A stretch of DNA of 64,000 nt from Lachnospiraceae bacterium JLR.KK002 (GTDB lineage Bacteria > Bacillota > Clostridia > Lachnospirales > Lachnospiraceae). Location of the stretch: positions 620,001 to 684,000 of the forward strand of contig JAYMNP010000001.1 in the NCBI GenBank assembly GCA_036941025.1, in the 5' to 3' direction. Positions 43,985-53,221 of this stretch are shown here, piece by piece. Under the pieces are notes generated by a model. That model was given only the letters and a program-made list of their open reading frames with translations. It had not been told where the DNA came from and did no database searches. Numbering within the stretch: the stretch's first letter is position 1; each line of letters begins with the position of its first letter. A program made the position numbers and the translations under genes.

Positions 43985-45279
43985 ATGTCTGAAAGAATTT
44001 ATAAAATATTCTGTTCTGAATATGCTGGGGATGACGGCTTTATCCTGTTATATCCTGGCGGATACTTTTTTTGTGGCGGATGGGAGCGGACGGACTGGCA
44101 GCTCTGAATCTGGCGATTCCCGTTTACAGTTTTATTCATGGAAGCGGCCTGATGCTGGGTATGGGCGGAGCTACCAGATATACTATTCTGAAAAGCCAGG
44201 GCAGAGAGAAAGAAGGAGACCGGGTTTTTACCTGCACCCTGAAGATGGGGGTTCTGCTGTCGGCAGTATTTATGGGAATGGGCCTGTCTGGTTCACAGGT
44301 AATTGCCCGCCTGCTGGGTGCGGAAGGAATAGTTTATGAAATGTGCAAAACATACCTGAGAGTTCTGATGCTGTTTTCCCCGGCATTTCTGCTCAATGAA
44401 ATCCTGATCTGTTTTGTGCGGAATGACGGAGTGCCAGGATTGTCCATGAGGGCTATGGTGGGAGGAAGTTTTTCCAATATTCTGATGGATTATATTCTGA
44501 TTTTTCCTCTGGATATGGGAATGTTCGGCGCTGTTTTTGCAACCGGAACATCACCCCTTGTCAGTATGGCTCTGATGTCTCCGCATTTTTTACAGAAAAA
44601 TCATGGATTCCATTTCAGAAAGGGAAAGGCGTCTCTTTCTGAGAGCAGATTTATTCTGGCAGGAGGGGTTCCGTCTCTGGTGACAGAGCTGTCTTCCGGA
44701 ATTGTGATGATTATTTTCAACAGTATGCTGCTTGGGCTTCAGGGAAATATCGGAGTGGCGGCCTATGGGGTAATTGCCAACCTGTCTCTGGTGGTGATTG
44801 CGCTGTATACAGGGATTGCTCAGGGGATTCAGCCTTTGCTGAGCAGATATTATGGCTCAGGGAGAAAAGAGGAGGTTCAGGCTGTATTCCGATATGCGGT
44901 AATTACGGTGATTTTATTGTCAGTTCTGATTTACGGGCTGGTATTTGTTCAGGCAGACAGCATTGCAGGAGCCTTTAACAGAGAAGGGAATGTAATGCTG
45001 CAGGAGATTGCGGTTTCGGGAATGAAATACTATTTTACCGGCGGTTTATTCGCAGGAATCAATATTGTGCTGGCCATGTATTTCACTTCCAGGGACTGTC
45101 CGGGGCCGGCAGGCGCGATTTCCATTCTCCGGGGATTTGTTGTAATTATCCCCCTGATTTTTTTGCTGTCTGCCCTGTGGCAGATGACCGGGCTGTGGCT
45201 TACCTTTCCCATTACGGAACTGCTGGTAGCAGTCCCTGGAATTCTGTGGTATCTGAAAGAAAGAAAATCTTCTGCCTGA
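43985..45279 (+). pseudogene. MATE family transporter, 5'-truncated and frameshifted
   Basis: The frame starting near 43992 reads KEFIKYSVLNMLGMTALSCY then ILADTFFVADG, a normal MATE first helix. At about 44078 the reading shifts: MGADGLAALNLAIPVYSFIH continues in another frame and stays open to 45279 with about 11 membrane segments. A family member would read ADGMGADGLAAL, so about 4 bases were lost. The first codons are replaced by the island end (inverted repeat). The rest is well preserved, so damage is recent. Confidence 0.75.
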
Positions 45280-45291
45280 AAGGCAGAAGAT
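45267..45291. terminator. Bidirectional terminator between MATE remnant and aroA
   Basis: ATCTTCTGCCT (45267-45277) and AGGCAGAAGAT (45281-45291), perfect 11-bp stem overlapping the MATE stop codon. Confidence 0.8.
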
Positions 45292-45295
45292 AAGT

Positions 45296-46606
45296 CTAAT
45301 CCAGCAGTTTTTCCAGATCCTGATAAAAGGATGGATAGGAAACGGTTACACAGTTTTCGTCGTCAAAGGTGGTGGTTCCCTCCGCATTCAGTCCTGCAAT
45401 GGCAAAGGACATGGCAATCCGGTGGTCGCCGTACGTTTTAATCCGGGCGCCGTGAAGGGTATTGCCTCCATGAATAATCATTCCGTCCTCTGTGGGCGTG
45501 ATATCGGCCCCCATGGCCTTCAGATTCTCCGTTACGGTGGCAATCCGGTCAGATTCCTTTACTTTCAGTTCCTGGGCGTCCCGAATCACGGTGGTGCCCT
45601 CTGCAAATGCGGCCATCACTGCGATAATGGGAAGTTCATCAATTAAAGTGGGAATAATACTTCCTTCCACCGTTGTACCGTGAAGGCTGCTGGAAGTTAC
45701 CAGAATGTCAGCCACAGGTTCTCCGGAAACGGCGCGTTCATTCAGAAGGCTCAGTTTTCCTCCCATAGCATACACGACCTGAAGGATACCGCTTCTGGTG
45801 GGATTGACGCCCACATTCCGAATCAGGATTTCTCCCTGGTTACAGATGAGGCCAAGAGCGATAAAATAAGCGGCGGAAGAAATGTCTCCCGGCACATGGA
45901 TAGCCTGCCCTTCCAGCTTTGGCTCCGGCCAGATGGCAGCGGTGGTGTCCGTGGACAGAATATCGGCGCCGAAACCGGCCAGCAGCAGTTCCGTATGGTT
46001 TCTGGACAGTACGGGTTCCGTTACTTTTGTGATACCGTCTCCGTAAAGGCCGGCCAGGAGAATTGCAGATTTTACCTGTGCAGAGGCTACCGGAGACTGA
46101 TAATGGATATGTTTCAGACTGCCGCCCTGAATGGTAAAAGGCGCGCAGCCTGAGCTGGTTTTTGTACGGAAATCAGGGAATGACCCGGCGTCCCAGCACT
46201 GAAAACGGGCCCCCATTTCCGCGAGAGGGATAAAAATGCGATTCATGGGGCGTTTGCGGATAGAAGCATCGCCGTTTAAGGTGCTCTGGAAAGACTGGCC
46301 TGCCAGAATACCGGAAATCAGCCGCAGGGTGGTGCCGCTGTTGCCCACATCCATAATCTGTTCCGGCGGAGTCAGGCCATGGAGCCCCCGGCCGTGTACC
46401 AGAACTCTGGAGCCGTCATTTTCAATGGAAATACCAAGCTGACGGAAACAGGAAATAGTGGAAAGACAGTCCGCACCCTGCAGAAAATTAGTTACTTCCG
46501 TCAGGCCGCCGGAAATGGCGCCGAACATAATTCCCCTGTGGGAAATGGATTTATCGCCGGGAACAGAAAGTTCTCCCCGGTAAGCATGTTTTTTTGTGAA
46601 TTCCAT
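45296..46606 (-). CDS. aroA: 3-phosphoshikimate 1-carboxyvinyltransferase (EPSP synthase)
   Basis: 436 residues from the ATG after RBS GAGAGGTG; a GTG three codons upstream lies in the RBS. It joins phosphoenolpyruvate to shikimate-3-phosphate in the shikimate pathway. Landmarks: PGDKSISHRGIMFGA (residues 16-30), DVGNSGTTLRLISGIL (about 87-102), NGDASIRKRPMNR (about 110-122), and SDRIATVTENLKAMG near 345. It overlaps the tyrA stop, so the two share a transcript for aromatic amino acid synthesis. Confidence 0.96.
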   Translation of the reverse strand: MEFTKKHAYRGELSVPGDKSISHRGIMFGAISGGLTEVTNFLQGADCLSTISCFRQLGISIENDGSRVLVHGRGLHGLTPPEQIMDVGNSGTTLRLISGILAGQSFQSTLNGDASIRKRPMNRIFIPLAEMGARFQCWDAGSFPDFRTKTSSGCAPFTIQGGSLKHIHYQSPVASAQVKSAILLAGLYGDGITKVTEPVLSRNHTELLLAGFGADILSTDTTAAIWPEPKLEGQAIHVPGDISSAAYFIALGLICNQGEILIRNVGVNPTRSGILQVVYAMGGKLSLLNERAVSGEPVADILVTSSSLHGTTVEGSIIPTLIDELPIIAVMAAFAEGTTVIRDAQELKVKESDRIATVTENLKAMGADITPTEDGMIIHGGNTLHGARIKTYGDHRIAMSFAIAGLNAEGTTTFDDENCVTVSYPSFYQDLEKLLD

Positions 46607-46611
46607 GTCAA

Positions 46612-47709
46612 TCACCTCTCATGTACTGTATAATGATATTTTCGCAATAAGACCAGGGCCTGCCGCAGGGCTTTTTCTTCGTAAAATTCTATGTGAAGCA
46701 CACCTTCCTGAAATTCCCGGTTGTGTATAATGCCAATATTTTTGATACTGATCTGATTGGTGGCCAGAATAGTGGCCAGGGCTGCGATTCCCCCGGCTTC
46801 GTCTACCATATCGCAGTAGATTTCGTAAATCCTGGGAAGGGTGCCGGAGCCTGTAAGGGGAAGGGAATCCCGGTAGTCTTTGGCGGACTGGAAAAAATCA
46901 AACAGGCTGTGTTCCTGCGAGGAAGCAATTTCCCTCCGCACCTGTTCCAGAGAAGCCAGAAATGCGTCCAGCAGCTTTAAAATCTGTTCCCGGTTGGTCA
47001 GGCAGATTTGCTGCCACATAACCGGGGAAGAAGATGCAATTCTGGTGATGTCTTTAAATCCTCCGGCAGCCACGCGCTTCATGATTTCTTCATGATTATC
47101 CAGATTTTTTATCAGATTTACCAGGCTGGATGCCAGAATATGGGGCAGATGGCTGACAGCGGCCGTAATAAAATCGTGTTCCTGATAGTCCAGCAGAATC
47201 GGGATAGCTCCCAGAGACCGGATAAACTGCTGAAATTCTTCTGACGTTTCCGGGTCAGCTTCCGGAGAAGGAGTCAGAATATAATATACATTTTCCAGAA
47301 GATAGGGAGTTGCGTGCCCATATCCGCTCTTTTCCGAACCGGCCATGGGATGACCGCCGATGAAAAAAGGAGACAAAGGCGTACCGGCAATTTCCTGGTG
47401 AATGGAGGATTTTACGCTTCCCACATCTGTGATGATACAGTTCTTTCCGGCGAAAGAAGATAAACGGAGGAGGAAATCTGCGTTTTTCCGTACCGGAGCG
47501 CAGAGAAAAATATAGCGGCAGTCTGCAAAATCATCCGTCAGGGTTTCACAGGCGGCGGCAATTACCCCTTCTTCCAGGGCAAGCGACAGGGACTCCCGGT
47601 TCACGTCGTATGCAATCAGAGTAATATCCGGATGAATCCGGTGAATGGTTTTGGCGATGGAGCCTCCAATCAGGCCGAGACCGATAAAACCGATTTTTTC
47701 AGGTTTCAT
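46612..47709 (-). CDS. tyrA: Prephenate dehydrogenase with ACT domain
   Basis: 365 residues. It oxidatively decarboxylates prephenate to 4-hydroxyphenylpyruvate with NAD(P) on the way to tyrosine. Rossmann start FIGLGLIGGSIAKTI (8-22), GGHPMAGSEKSGYGHA (about 117-132), HLPHILASSLVNL (about 185-197, substrate region). A C-terminal ACT domain (about 290-365) offers feedback sensing of amino acids. Upstream of aroA in one operon; no T-box or leader peptide was recognised in the 240 bases before it. Confidence 0.93.
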   Translation of the reverse strand: MKPEKIGFIGLGLIGGSIAKTIHRIHPDITLIAYDVNRESLSLALEEGVIAAACETLTDDFADCRYIFLCAPVRKNADFLLRLSSFAGKNCIITDVGSVKSSIHQEIAGTPLSPFFIGGHPMAGSEKSGYGHATPYLLENVYYILTPSPEADPETSEEFQQFIRSLGAIPILLDYQEHDFITAAVSHLPHILASSLVNLIKNLDNHEEIMKRVAAGGFKDITRIASSSPVMWQQICLTNREQILKLLDAFLASLEQVRREIASSQEHSLFDFFQSAKDYRDSLPLTGSGTLPRIYEIYCDMVDEAGGIAALATILATNQISIKNIGIIHNREFQEGVLHIEFYEEKALRQALVLLRKYHYTVHER

Positions 47710-47884
47710 ATGTAACTGTTCCTTTCTCTATGGTATATGCAGCAGATAATTACGAAACTGTCAGTATCCATGTATCATTACTGCATTTATCATAGTGGAA
47801 ACAGACGGAAAAGTCAATACTTCGGCACGTCAAAGCATAAAAGCGGCTGATTCCAGGGTATTTGTAAAAAATGAATAAAAAGGG

Positions 47885-47913
47885 TTGTAAAATCACAAAA
47901 ATTTTAGTAGAAT
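47885..47913 (+). promoter_or_regulatory. Promoter of the EF-G-like gene
   Basis: TTGTAA (47885-47890), 17-base spacer, TAGAAT (47908-47913), about 40 bases before the ATG at 47953. Confidence 0.55.
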
Positions 47914-47952
47914 ATATACATCACAAAATATACTTGTATTGGAGGAATTCAT

Positions 47953-50043
47953 ATGAACGTTTATACAACTGACAAGATAAGGAACGTGGTCCTTCTGGGA
48001 CATGGCGGCAGCGGGAAGACGACTCTGGTGGAAGCGATGGCTTATCTGTCCGGTCTGACAAAGCGTATGGGGAAGATCAGTGACGGGAATACCATCAGCG
48101 ATTATGATAAAGAAGAAACCAGACGTCTTTTTTCTGTTAATACCTCTGTAGTTCCGATTCCCTGGGAAGACACCAAGATTAACATACTGGACACGCCCGG
48201 CTATTTTGGATTTGTGGGAGAAGTGGAAGAAGCGGTCAGCGTGGCAGACGCCGCAGTTATTGTGGTATCCGGTAAGAACGGAATTGAAGTGGGAACACAG
48301 AAATCATGGGATATCTGTGAGAAATACAAGATTCCGAGAATGGTATTCGTGACAGAAATGGATGATGACAATGCAAGTTTCCGCCAGGTAGTGGCAGATT
48401 TACAGGAAATGTATGGAAAGAGGATTGCACCGTTCCATCTTCCCATTCGTGAAAATGAGAAATTTGTGGGTTATGTCAATGTAGTGGCTCAGACGGGAAA
48501 CCGCTGGGATGAGAATGGCAAAGTTGTGGAAACAGAGATACCGGATTATTCACAGGCTAATCTGGATATCTGCCGGGAAGCTCTGATGGAAGCAGTGGCA
48601 GAGACCAGCGAGGAATTTATGGACCGCTATTTTGCCGGTGAGGAATTTTCTGAATTTGAGATTCGCTCCGCACTGCGTACCAATGTGGCAGACGGAAGCA
48701 TTGTTCCCGTTTCCATGGGCTCCAGTACGCTGGTACAGGGTGTATATACACTGCTGGACGACATTCTCAAATATCTTCCAAGTCCGGAAAAGCGCCCCTG
48801 CAAAGGTGTGAATATGAAGACCAACGAGGTATTTGACGGGGATTATGACATTGCGAAACCGAAGAGCGCCTATATTTTCAAGACCATTGCAGACCCGTTT
48901 ATTGGAAAATATTCTCTGATTAAAGTGAATTCCGGCGTACTGAAAACAGACGATGTGCTGTTTAATTCTGAGAAAAATATGGATGACAAGATTGGTAAAA
49001 TCTATATCATGCGGGGCAACAAACCGGAGGAAGTAAAAGAGCTTCATGCCGGGGATATCGGAGCGCTGGCAAAATTGAACAAAGTTGTTACCAGGGATAC
49101 CCTGTCCACCAAAGCAGTACCGGTGGTATACGGCAAGACTCAGATTTCCGTACCGTATACATATATGCGTTATAAGGCAAAGAACAAGGGAGATGAAGAC
49201 AAGGTTTCCCAGGCTCTGCAGAAACTCATGCAGGAGGATCTGACACTGCGCACGGAAAATGACAGCGCCAATGGTCAGACGCTGATTTACGGTATCGGCG
49301 ACCAGCATCTGGAAGTGGTAGTCAGCAAGCTGGCAGAGCGTTATAAAGTGGAGATTGAACTGAGCCGGCCGAAGATTGCTTTCCGGGAGACCATCCGTAA
49401 GAAATCAGATGTGGAATACAAATATAAGAAACAGTCCGGCGGACACGGACAGTACGGACATGTTAAGATGACCTTTGAACCCAGCGGGGATCTGGAAACC
49501 GCATATACCTTTGAGCAGCAGGTAGTGGGCGGGGCTGTGCCCAAGAATTATTTCCCGGCAGTGGAAAAGGGGCTGCAGGAATCCGTACTGAAAGGGCCCA
49601 TGGCAGCTTATCCCGTAGTGGGTGTGAAAGCGGTGCTTTACGATGGCTCCTATCATCCGGTGGATTCTTCTGAAATGGCATTTAAGATGGCAACCATCCA
49701 GGCATTTAAGAAAGGCATGATGGAGGCTTCTCCTGTTCTGTTAGAGCCCATTGCCAGCATGAAAGTGGTTGTGCCGGACAAATATACCGGAGACGTTATG
49801 GGAGATCTGAACAAACGCCGGGGACGTGTGCTGGGCATGAATCCTGCGGAGACAGGCAAGACAGAAATCGCTGCCGACGTACCTTACATGGAGATTTACG
49901 GATATATGACAGATCTCCGCTCCATGACAGGCGGAAGCGGCCTGTTTTCCTACGAGTTTGCCCGTTATGAGCAGGCTCCTTCCGATATTCAGGAAAAGGA
50001 AGTTGCCGCAAGAGCGAATAAACTGGAAAACGGCGAGGAATAA
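47953..50043 (+). CDS. Elongation factor G-like GTPase with atypical G motifs
   Basis: 696 residues, RBS TTGGAGGAA. All five EF-G domains are present by length and order, with the C-terminal TEIAADVPYMEIYGYMTDLR region. G1 is GHGGSGKT (16-23), where canonical EF-G has AHIDAGKT. G3 is DTPGYFGF (80-87), so the catalytic His of DTPGH is Tyr84. G4 is TEMD (134-137) in place of NKMD, the guanine-specificity motif. These changes put it in the EF-G-like paralogue group rather than FusA. Nucleotide use and ribosome role are uncertain. Confidence 0.88.
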   Translation: MNVYTTDKIRNVVLLGHGGSGKTTLVEAMAYLSGLTKRMGKISDGNTISDYDKEETRRLFSVNTSVVPIPWEDTKINILDTPGYFGFVGEVEEAVSVADAAVIVVSGKNGIEVGTQKSWDICEKYKIPRMVFVTEMDDDNASFRQVVADLQEMYGKRIAPFHLPIRENEKFVGYVNVVAQTGNRWDENGKVVETEIPDYSQANLDICREALMEAVAETSEEFMDRYFAGEEFSEFEIRSALRTNVADGSIVPVSMGSSTLVQGVYTLLDDILKYLPSPEKRPCKGVNMKTNEVFDGDYDIAKPKSAYIFKTIADPFIGKYSLIKVNSGVLKTDDVLFNSEKNMDDKIGKIYIMRGNKPEEVKELHAGDIGALAKLNKVVTRDTLSTKAVPVVYGKTQISVPYTYMRYKAKNKGDEDKVSQALQKLMQEDLTLRTENDSANGQTLIYGIGDQHLEVVVSKLAERYKVEIELSRPKIAFRETIRKKSDVEYKYKKQSGGHGQYGHVKMTFEPSGDLETAYTFEQQVVGGAVPKNYFPAVEKGLQESVLKGPMAAYPVVGVKAVLYDGSYHPVDSSEMAFKMATIQAFKKGMMEASPVLLEPIASMKVVVPDKYTGDVMGDLNKRRGRVLGMNPAETGKTEIAADVPYMEIYGYMTDLRSMTGGSGLFSYEFARYEQAPSDIQEKEVAARANKLENGEE

Positions 50044-50095
50044 GACGACGGAACGATAATGTAAATCTGATTTCAGGAAAAGAAGGTGGGACCGT

Positions 50096-52144
50096 ATGAA
50101 GAAGACAAAAGCACATACGGACAGGAAAAAAGGAAATTTAAGTATCCATGAGTTGAAGAGGCTGTACCATGAGACCATTAAGGGGAGAATTACCATATCG
50201 GTGCTGACACTGGTAATTGTTTCCCTGATGGTTCTGGGAATTGCCACCAGTGTGCTGAACAATCACAGTACCAATTCCACACTGGAGCGTAATATGACAG
50301 CCACAGCGAAGGTGGCGTCGGAGCGAGTGGAATGGGAAATGACGTCCTACCGGAATCTGGCGGCGGATCTGGGGCTTATGACGCGGCTTTCCAGAGAAGA
50401 TGTTTCTGTGGAGGAAAAGCAGGAAATTATAGACGAACGTGTACGGGCCAATGAGCTGACCAGAGGGAATATCCTGGACAGAAATGGAATCAGTATTTTC
50501 TCCGGAGAAGATTTTAGTGACCGGGATTATTTTCAGAAAGCCATGACAGGGGTTTCCTGTGTTTCAGAACCCCTGGTGAGCAAGATAACCGGGAAAATCA
50601 GTATTATCATTGCGGCGCCCATGTGGAAAGACGGAATTATGGGAACGGAGGTAACAGGCGTCGTATACCTTGTTCCGGATGAGAATTTTCTGAATGATAT
50701 CATGGTAGCTACAAACGTGAGCAAAAACGGTTCCGCATATATGATAGACAGTGAAGGAACCGTGATTGCCCATGAGGATATGAAACTGGTGGAGCAGAAA
50801 GACAACTCCATCGAAGCTGCCAAAACAGATTCCAGTCTGAAACGGCTGGCGAAGCTGGAAGAAAAAATGACTGCCGGAAAAACGGGGGTTGGAACTTACC
50901 GTTATGGAGGCGTGAAAAAAGTCATGGCATATGCTCCGGTGGGGAACAGCAACGGATGGAGTATTGCCATCACAGCGCCTCTTTCTGATTTTAATATTGA
51001 GACGATTGTGGGAATTATCCTGACAATTGGAATCGTTTTGGTATCTATTGCCATTGCAGTGGTAATGGTCAGAAAGCTGGCGGACAGTATCGGAACCCCC
51101 ATCAAACAGTGTGCGGAACGTCTGGAGACTCTGGCCGGAGGAGACCTGCATACGGAGATTCCTCAGATTACCTCAGAGGATGAGACACTCATGCTGGCAG
51201 ATGCCACCCGCACCATTGTGGACGGCATGGGGAAAATTATCGGAGATATCAAATATCTTCTGGGAGAAATGGCTGAGAATAATTTTGATGTCCGTTCTCA
51301 GGCACGGGAATATTATGTGGGAGATTTTGAAGAAATTCTGCTGGCAGTGCGCAGAATCAACCATTCTCTGTCAGATGCCCTGGGACATATCCGGGAATCG
51401 GCAGAACAGGTGGGACTTGGTTCTTCTCAGCTTGCAGAAAGCGGGCAGGCTCTTGCAGAAGGGGCCACGGACCAGGCGGCTTCTGTGGAAGAATTGCTGG
51501 CTACGGTAAATGATGTGACTGAGCAGGTGGACCGCAATACGAAGAATGCTGTTTCCACCAGCCGGAAAGCAGATGATATCGGAAAGCAGGCCCGGACCAG
51601 CAGCAAGCGCATTGCGGAGATGACAGGCGCCATGAAGAAAATCAACGACGCTTCCATGGAAATTTCCAATATTATTCAGACGATTGAAGAGATTGCGGAT
51701 CAGACCAACCTGCTTTCTCTGAATGCCTCTATTGAAGCTGCAAGAGCAGGAGAAGTGGGACGGGGATTTGCAGTGGTTGCCGGGGAAATCGGACATCTTG
51801 CAAATCAGAGTTCGGAAGCTGTGGTAAATACCAGACAACTGATAGAAGCCGCCCTGAGTGAGGTGAGCAGTGGCAATCAGATTGCAGGAGATATGGCGAA
51901 GGCTCTGCAGAGTGTGATTGACGGAATGTCAGAGATTGTCAGTGCTGTGGAGGAAGTGGCAGAGAACTCCAATGAGCAGAACGGTTCCATGCAGCAGATT
52001 AATCTGGCCATTGAGCAGATTTCACAGGTGGTACAGTCCAATTCCGCCGCAGCGGAAGAAAGTTCTGCTACCAGTCAGGAATTGTCGGCGCAGGCCATAG
52101 AACTGAACGATATGATTGACCAGTTCCGTCTGGCAGATTTATAG
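50096..52144 (+). CDS. Methyl-accepting chemotaxis protein with dCache sensor
   Basis: 682 residues. A membrane helix (about 30-55), an external dCache domain (about 60-295) with [19 protein letters not shown] (about 124-142) typical of Cache ligand sites, and a second helix (about 302-325). HAMP follows (about 326-380), then the cytoplasmic signalling domain with [20 protein letters not shown] (about 538-557) as the receptor tip. It senses a small external molecule, probably an amino or organic acid, and controls CheA. Sole gene of its unit. Confidence 0.93.
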   Translation: MKKTKAHTDRKKGNLSIHELKRLYHETIKGRITISVLTLVIVSLMVLGIATSVLNNHSTNSTLERNMTATAKVASERVEWEMTSYRNLAADLGLMTRLSREDVSVEEKQEIIDERVRANELTRGNILDRNGISIFSGEDFSDRDYFQKAMTGVSCVSEPLVSKITGKISIIIAAPMWKDGIMGTEVTGVVYLVPDENFLNDIMVATNVSKNGSAYMIDSEGTVIAHEDMKLVEQKDNSIEAAKTDSSLKRLAKLEEKMTAGKTGVGTYRYGGVKKVMAYAPVGNSNGWSIAITAPLSDFNIETIVGIILTIGIVLVSIAIAVVMVRKLADSIGTPIKQCAERLETLAGGDLHTEIPQITSEDETLMLADATRTIVDGMGKIIGDIKYLLGEMAENNFDVRSQAREYYVGDFEEILLAVRRINHSLSDALGHIRESAEQVGLGSSQLAESGQALAEGATDQAASVEELLATVNDVTEQVDRNTKNAVSTSRKADDIGKQARTSSKRIAEMTGAMKKINDASMEISNIIQTIEEIADQTNLLSLNASIEAARAGEVGRGFAVVAGEIGHLANQSSEAVVNTRQLIEAALSEVSSGNQIAGDMAKALQSVIDGMSEIVSAVEEVAENSNEQNGSMQQINLAIEQISQVVQSNSAAAEESSATSQELSAQAIELNDMIDQFRLADL

Positions 52145-52162
52145 AAATCTATTTTATCTTGC

Positions 52163-52455
52163 AGGAAAGACCTTGTCACGCTAAAGTGTGAAAGCGTCTT
52201 CCTATAAAATAAAACCATTATGCGCACTCGTGCGAATAGAAGATGTCACTACGTGACTGTCCTAAGGTATCCCCCAGGCAAGCCTGGTACCCCTTAGGAC
52301 AAATCCGCACTCGGCGCAACAAAATGTGCAATCCCCTCAAGATTGAGGGGCAGGGGAGTTGAAGTGGGTTTGCCCACTTTGTTCTAAGAAAACAAAGATT
52401 CCACAGCATATGGCGGCGGTATTGTCTGTAATGTACACTATATGCCGTGGAATTT
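52163..52455. repeat. Modular hairpin intergenic element, copy 3 (seven palindromes)
   Basis: Seven hairpins in 290 bases: TCACGCTAAAGTGTGA (52176), CGCACTCGTGCG (52223), GTCACTACGTGAC (52245), TGTCCTAAGG/CCTTAGGACA enclosing CCAGGCAAGCCTGG (52258-52301), CCCCTCAAGATTGAGGGG (52333), AAGTGGGTTTGCCCACTT (52362), and ATTCCACAGCATAT/ATATGCCGTGGAAT (52399-52452). The last is probably the terminator for the facing sod gene. Confidence 0.8.
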
Positions 52456-52485
52456 TTATCTCACAGGAAAGACTTTTTAAACCGG

Positions 52486-53004
52486 TTATATCGCCTGAAT
52501 GGTGCCGCAGGCAATTTTTGTGCCTGAATGGCCGGCGGGCTGGGTGGAAAAATCATCCGGACTGCTGTGGATGATAACCGTTTTGTCGATAATGTCCGGA
52601 ACCCTGAAGCGGTCGGTGTAATACATCATCCAGGCAGAACCGTTATTTCCAAACAGAGGCGGTAAATCCCCTTCGTGGGCCGGATGAGGACAGAGGGCAG
52701 GATTGTAATGAGCCCCTGCGTTGGCGTAGGGGTCGCTGCTGTCTCCGGTACAGGAATGGCCTTCATGGATGTGAAAGCCGAAAATATCAGAGCCGCAGGG
52801 CACTGTGCTGACCGGGAGTCCGTAAATTTCCGCATTTACCAGGACGCCGGCGCCGATGGGATAGAAGCGGACCATGCCGTTGATTTCCCCTGTTCCGGGA
52901 TTTCCCGTAAGTTCCGCGTAGGCGGCAGGCATCTGTGTGAGAGCGGTTTCCAGATAAAGCCTGCCAGGGTTTTCGTAGCTGTTGTCTGTATGATAATCTG
53001 TCAT
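52486..53004 (-). CDS. Cu/Zn superoxide dismutase family protein
   Basis: 172 residues with no signal peptide, so cytoplasmic by sequence. Metal ligands line up with SodC: H78 and H80 in FHIHEGHSC, bridging H99 in GAHYNP, H107, H110 and D113 in HPAHEGDLPPL (zinc), H146 in VIIHSSPDD (copper). The disulfide pair is C85/C166. The active-site Arg before the final Cys is Lys163 (SGTKIACG). It would dismutate superoxide; the Lys may reduce anion guidance. Lineage-typical SodC proteins are exported, so a cytoplasmic form is unusual. Confidence 0.85.
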   Translation of the reverse strand: MTDYHTDNSYENPGRLYLETALTQMPAAYAELTGNPGTGEINGMVRFYPIGAGVLVNAEIYGLPVSTVPCGSDIFGFHIHEGHSCTGDSSDPYANAGAHYNPALCPHPAHEGDLPPLFGNNGSAWMMYYTDRFRVPDIIDKTVIIHSSPDDFSTQPAGHSGTKIACGTIQAI

Positions 53005-53097
53005 TAATATTCTCCTGAAACTGTTTTTATTGCAATGTTATGATTATAATATGACGGAAGGAAAGGAAAAGTGATTTTCCTGATGGAACAGAAATTC

Positions 53098-53125
53098 TTG
53101 ACAAATGACTTTAGTGTGATAAAAT
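53098..53125 (+). promoter_or_regulatory. leuS promoter
   Basis: TTGACA (53098-53103), 16-base spacer, TAAAAT (53120-53125). The leader of about 90 bases has a GC-rich dyad (GGCCTG/CAGGCC near 53150) but no T-box signature. Confidence 0.6.
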
Positions 53126-53221
53126 TTTCCTATGAACTTATACCATGCACGGCCTGACGTCAGGCAGGCCGCATGGCCGGAAAATATTTTGGTGGAAACA
53201 CCGGATTCAGGAGGATATAAA

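Noticed and set aside
53132..53221. Upstream in-frame codons of leuS
   Set aside because: They lie in the leader behind the promoter with no RBS; ATG 53222 follows AGGAGG and gives the normal N-terminus.
53126..53221. T-box riboswitch before leuS
   Set aside because: No T-box consensus core or antiterminator was found in the leader of about 95 bases.
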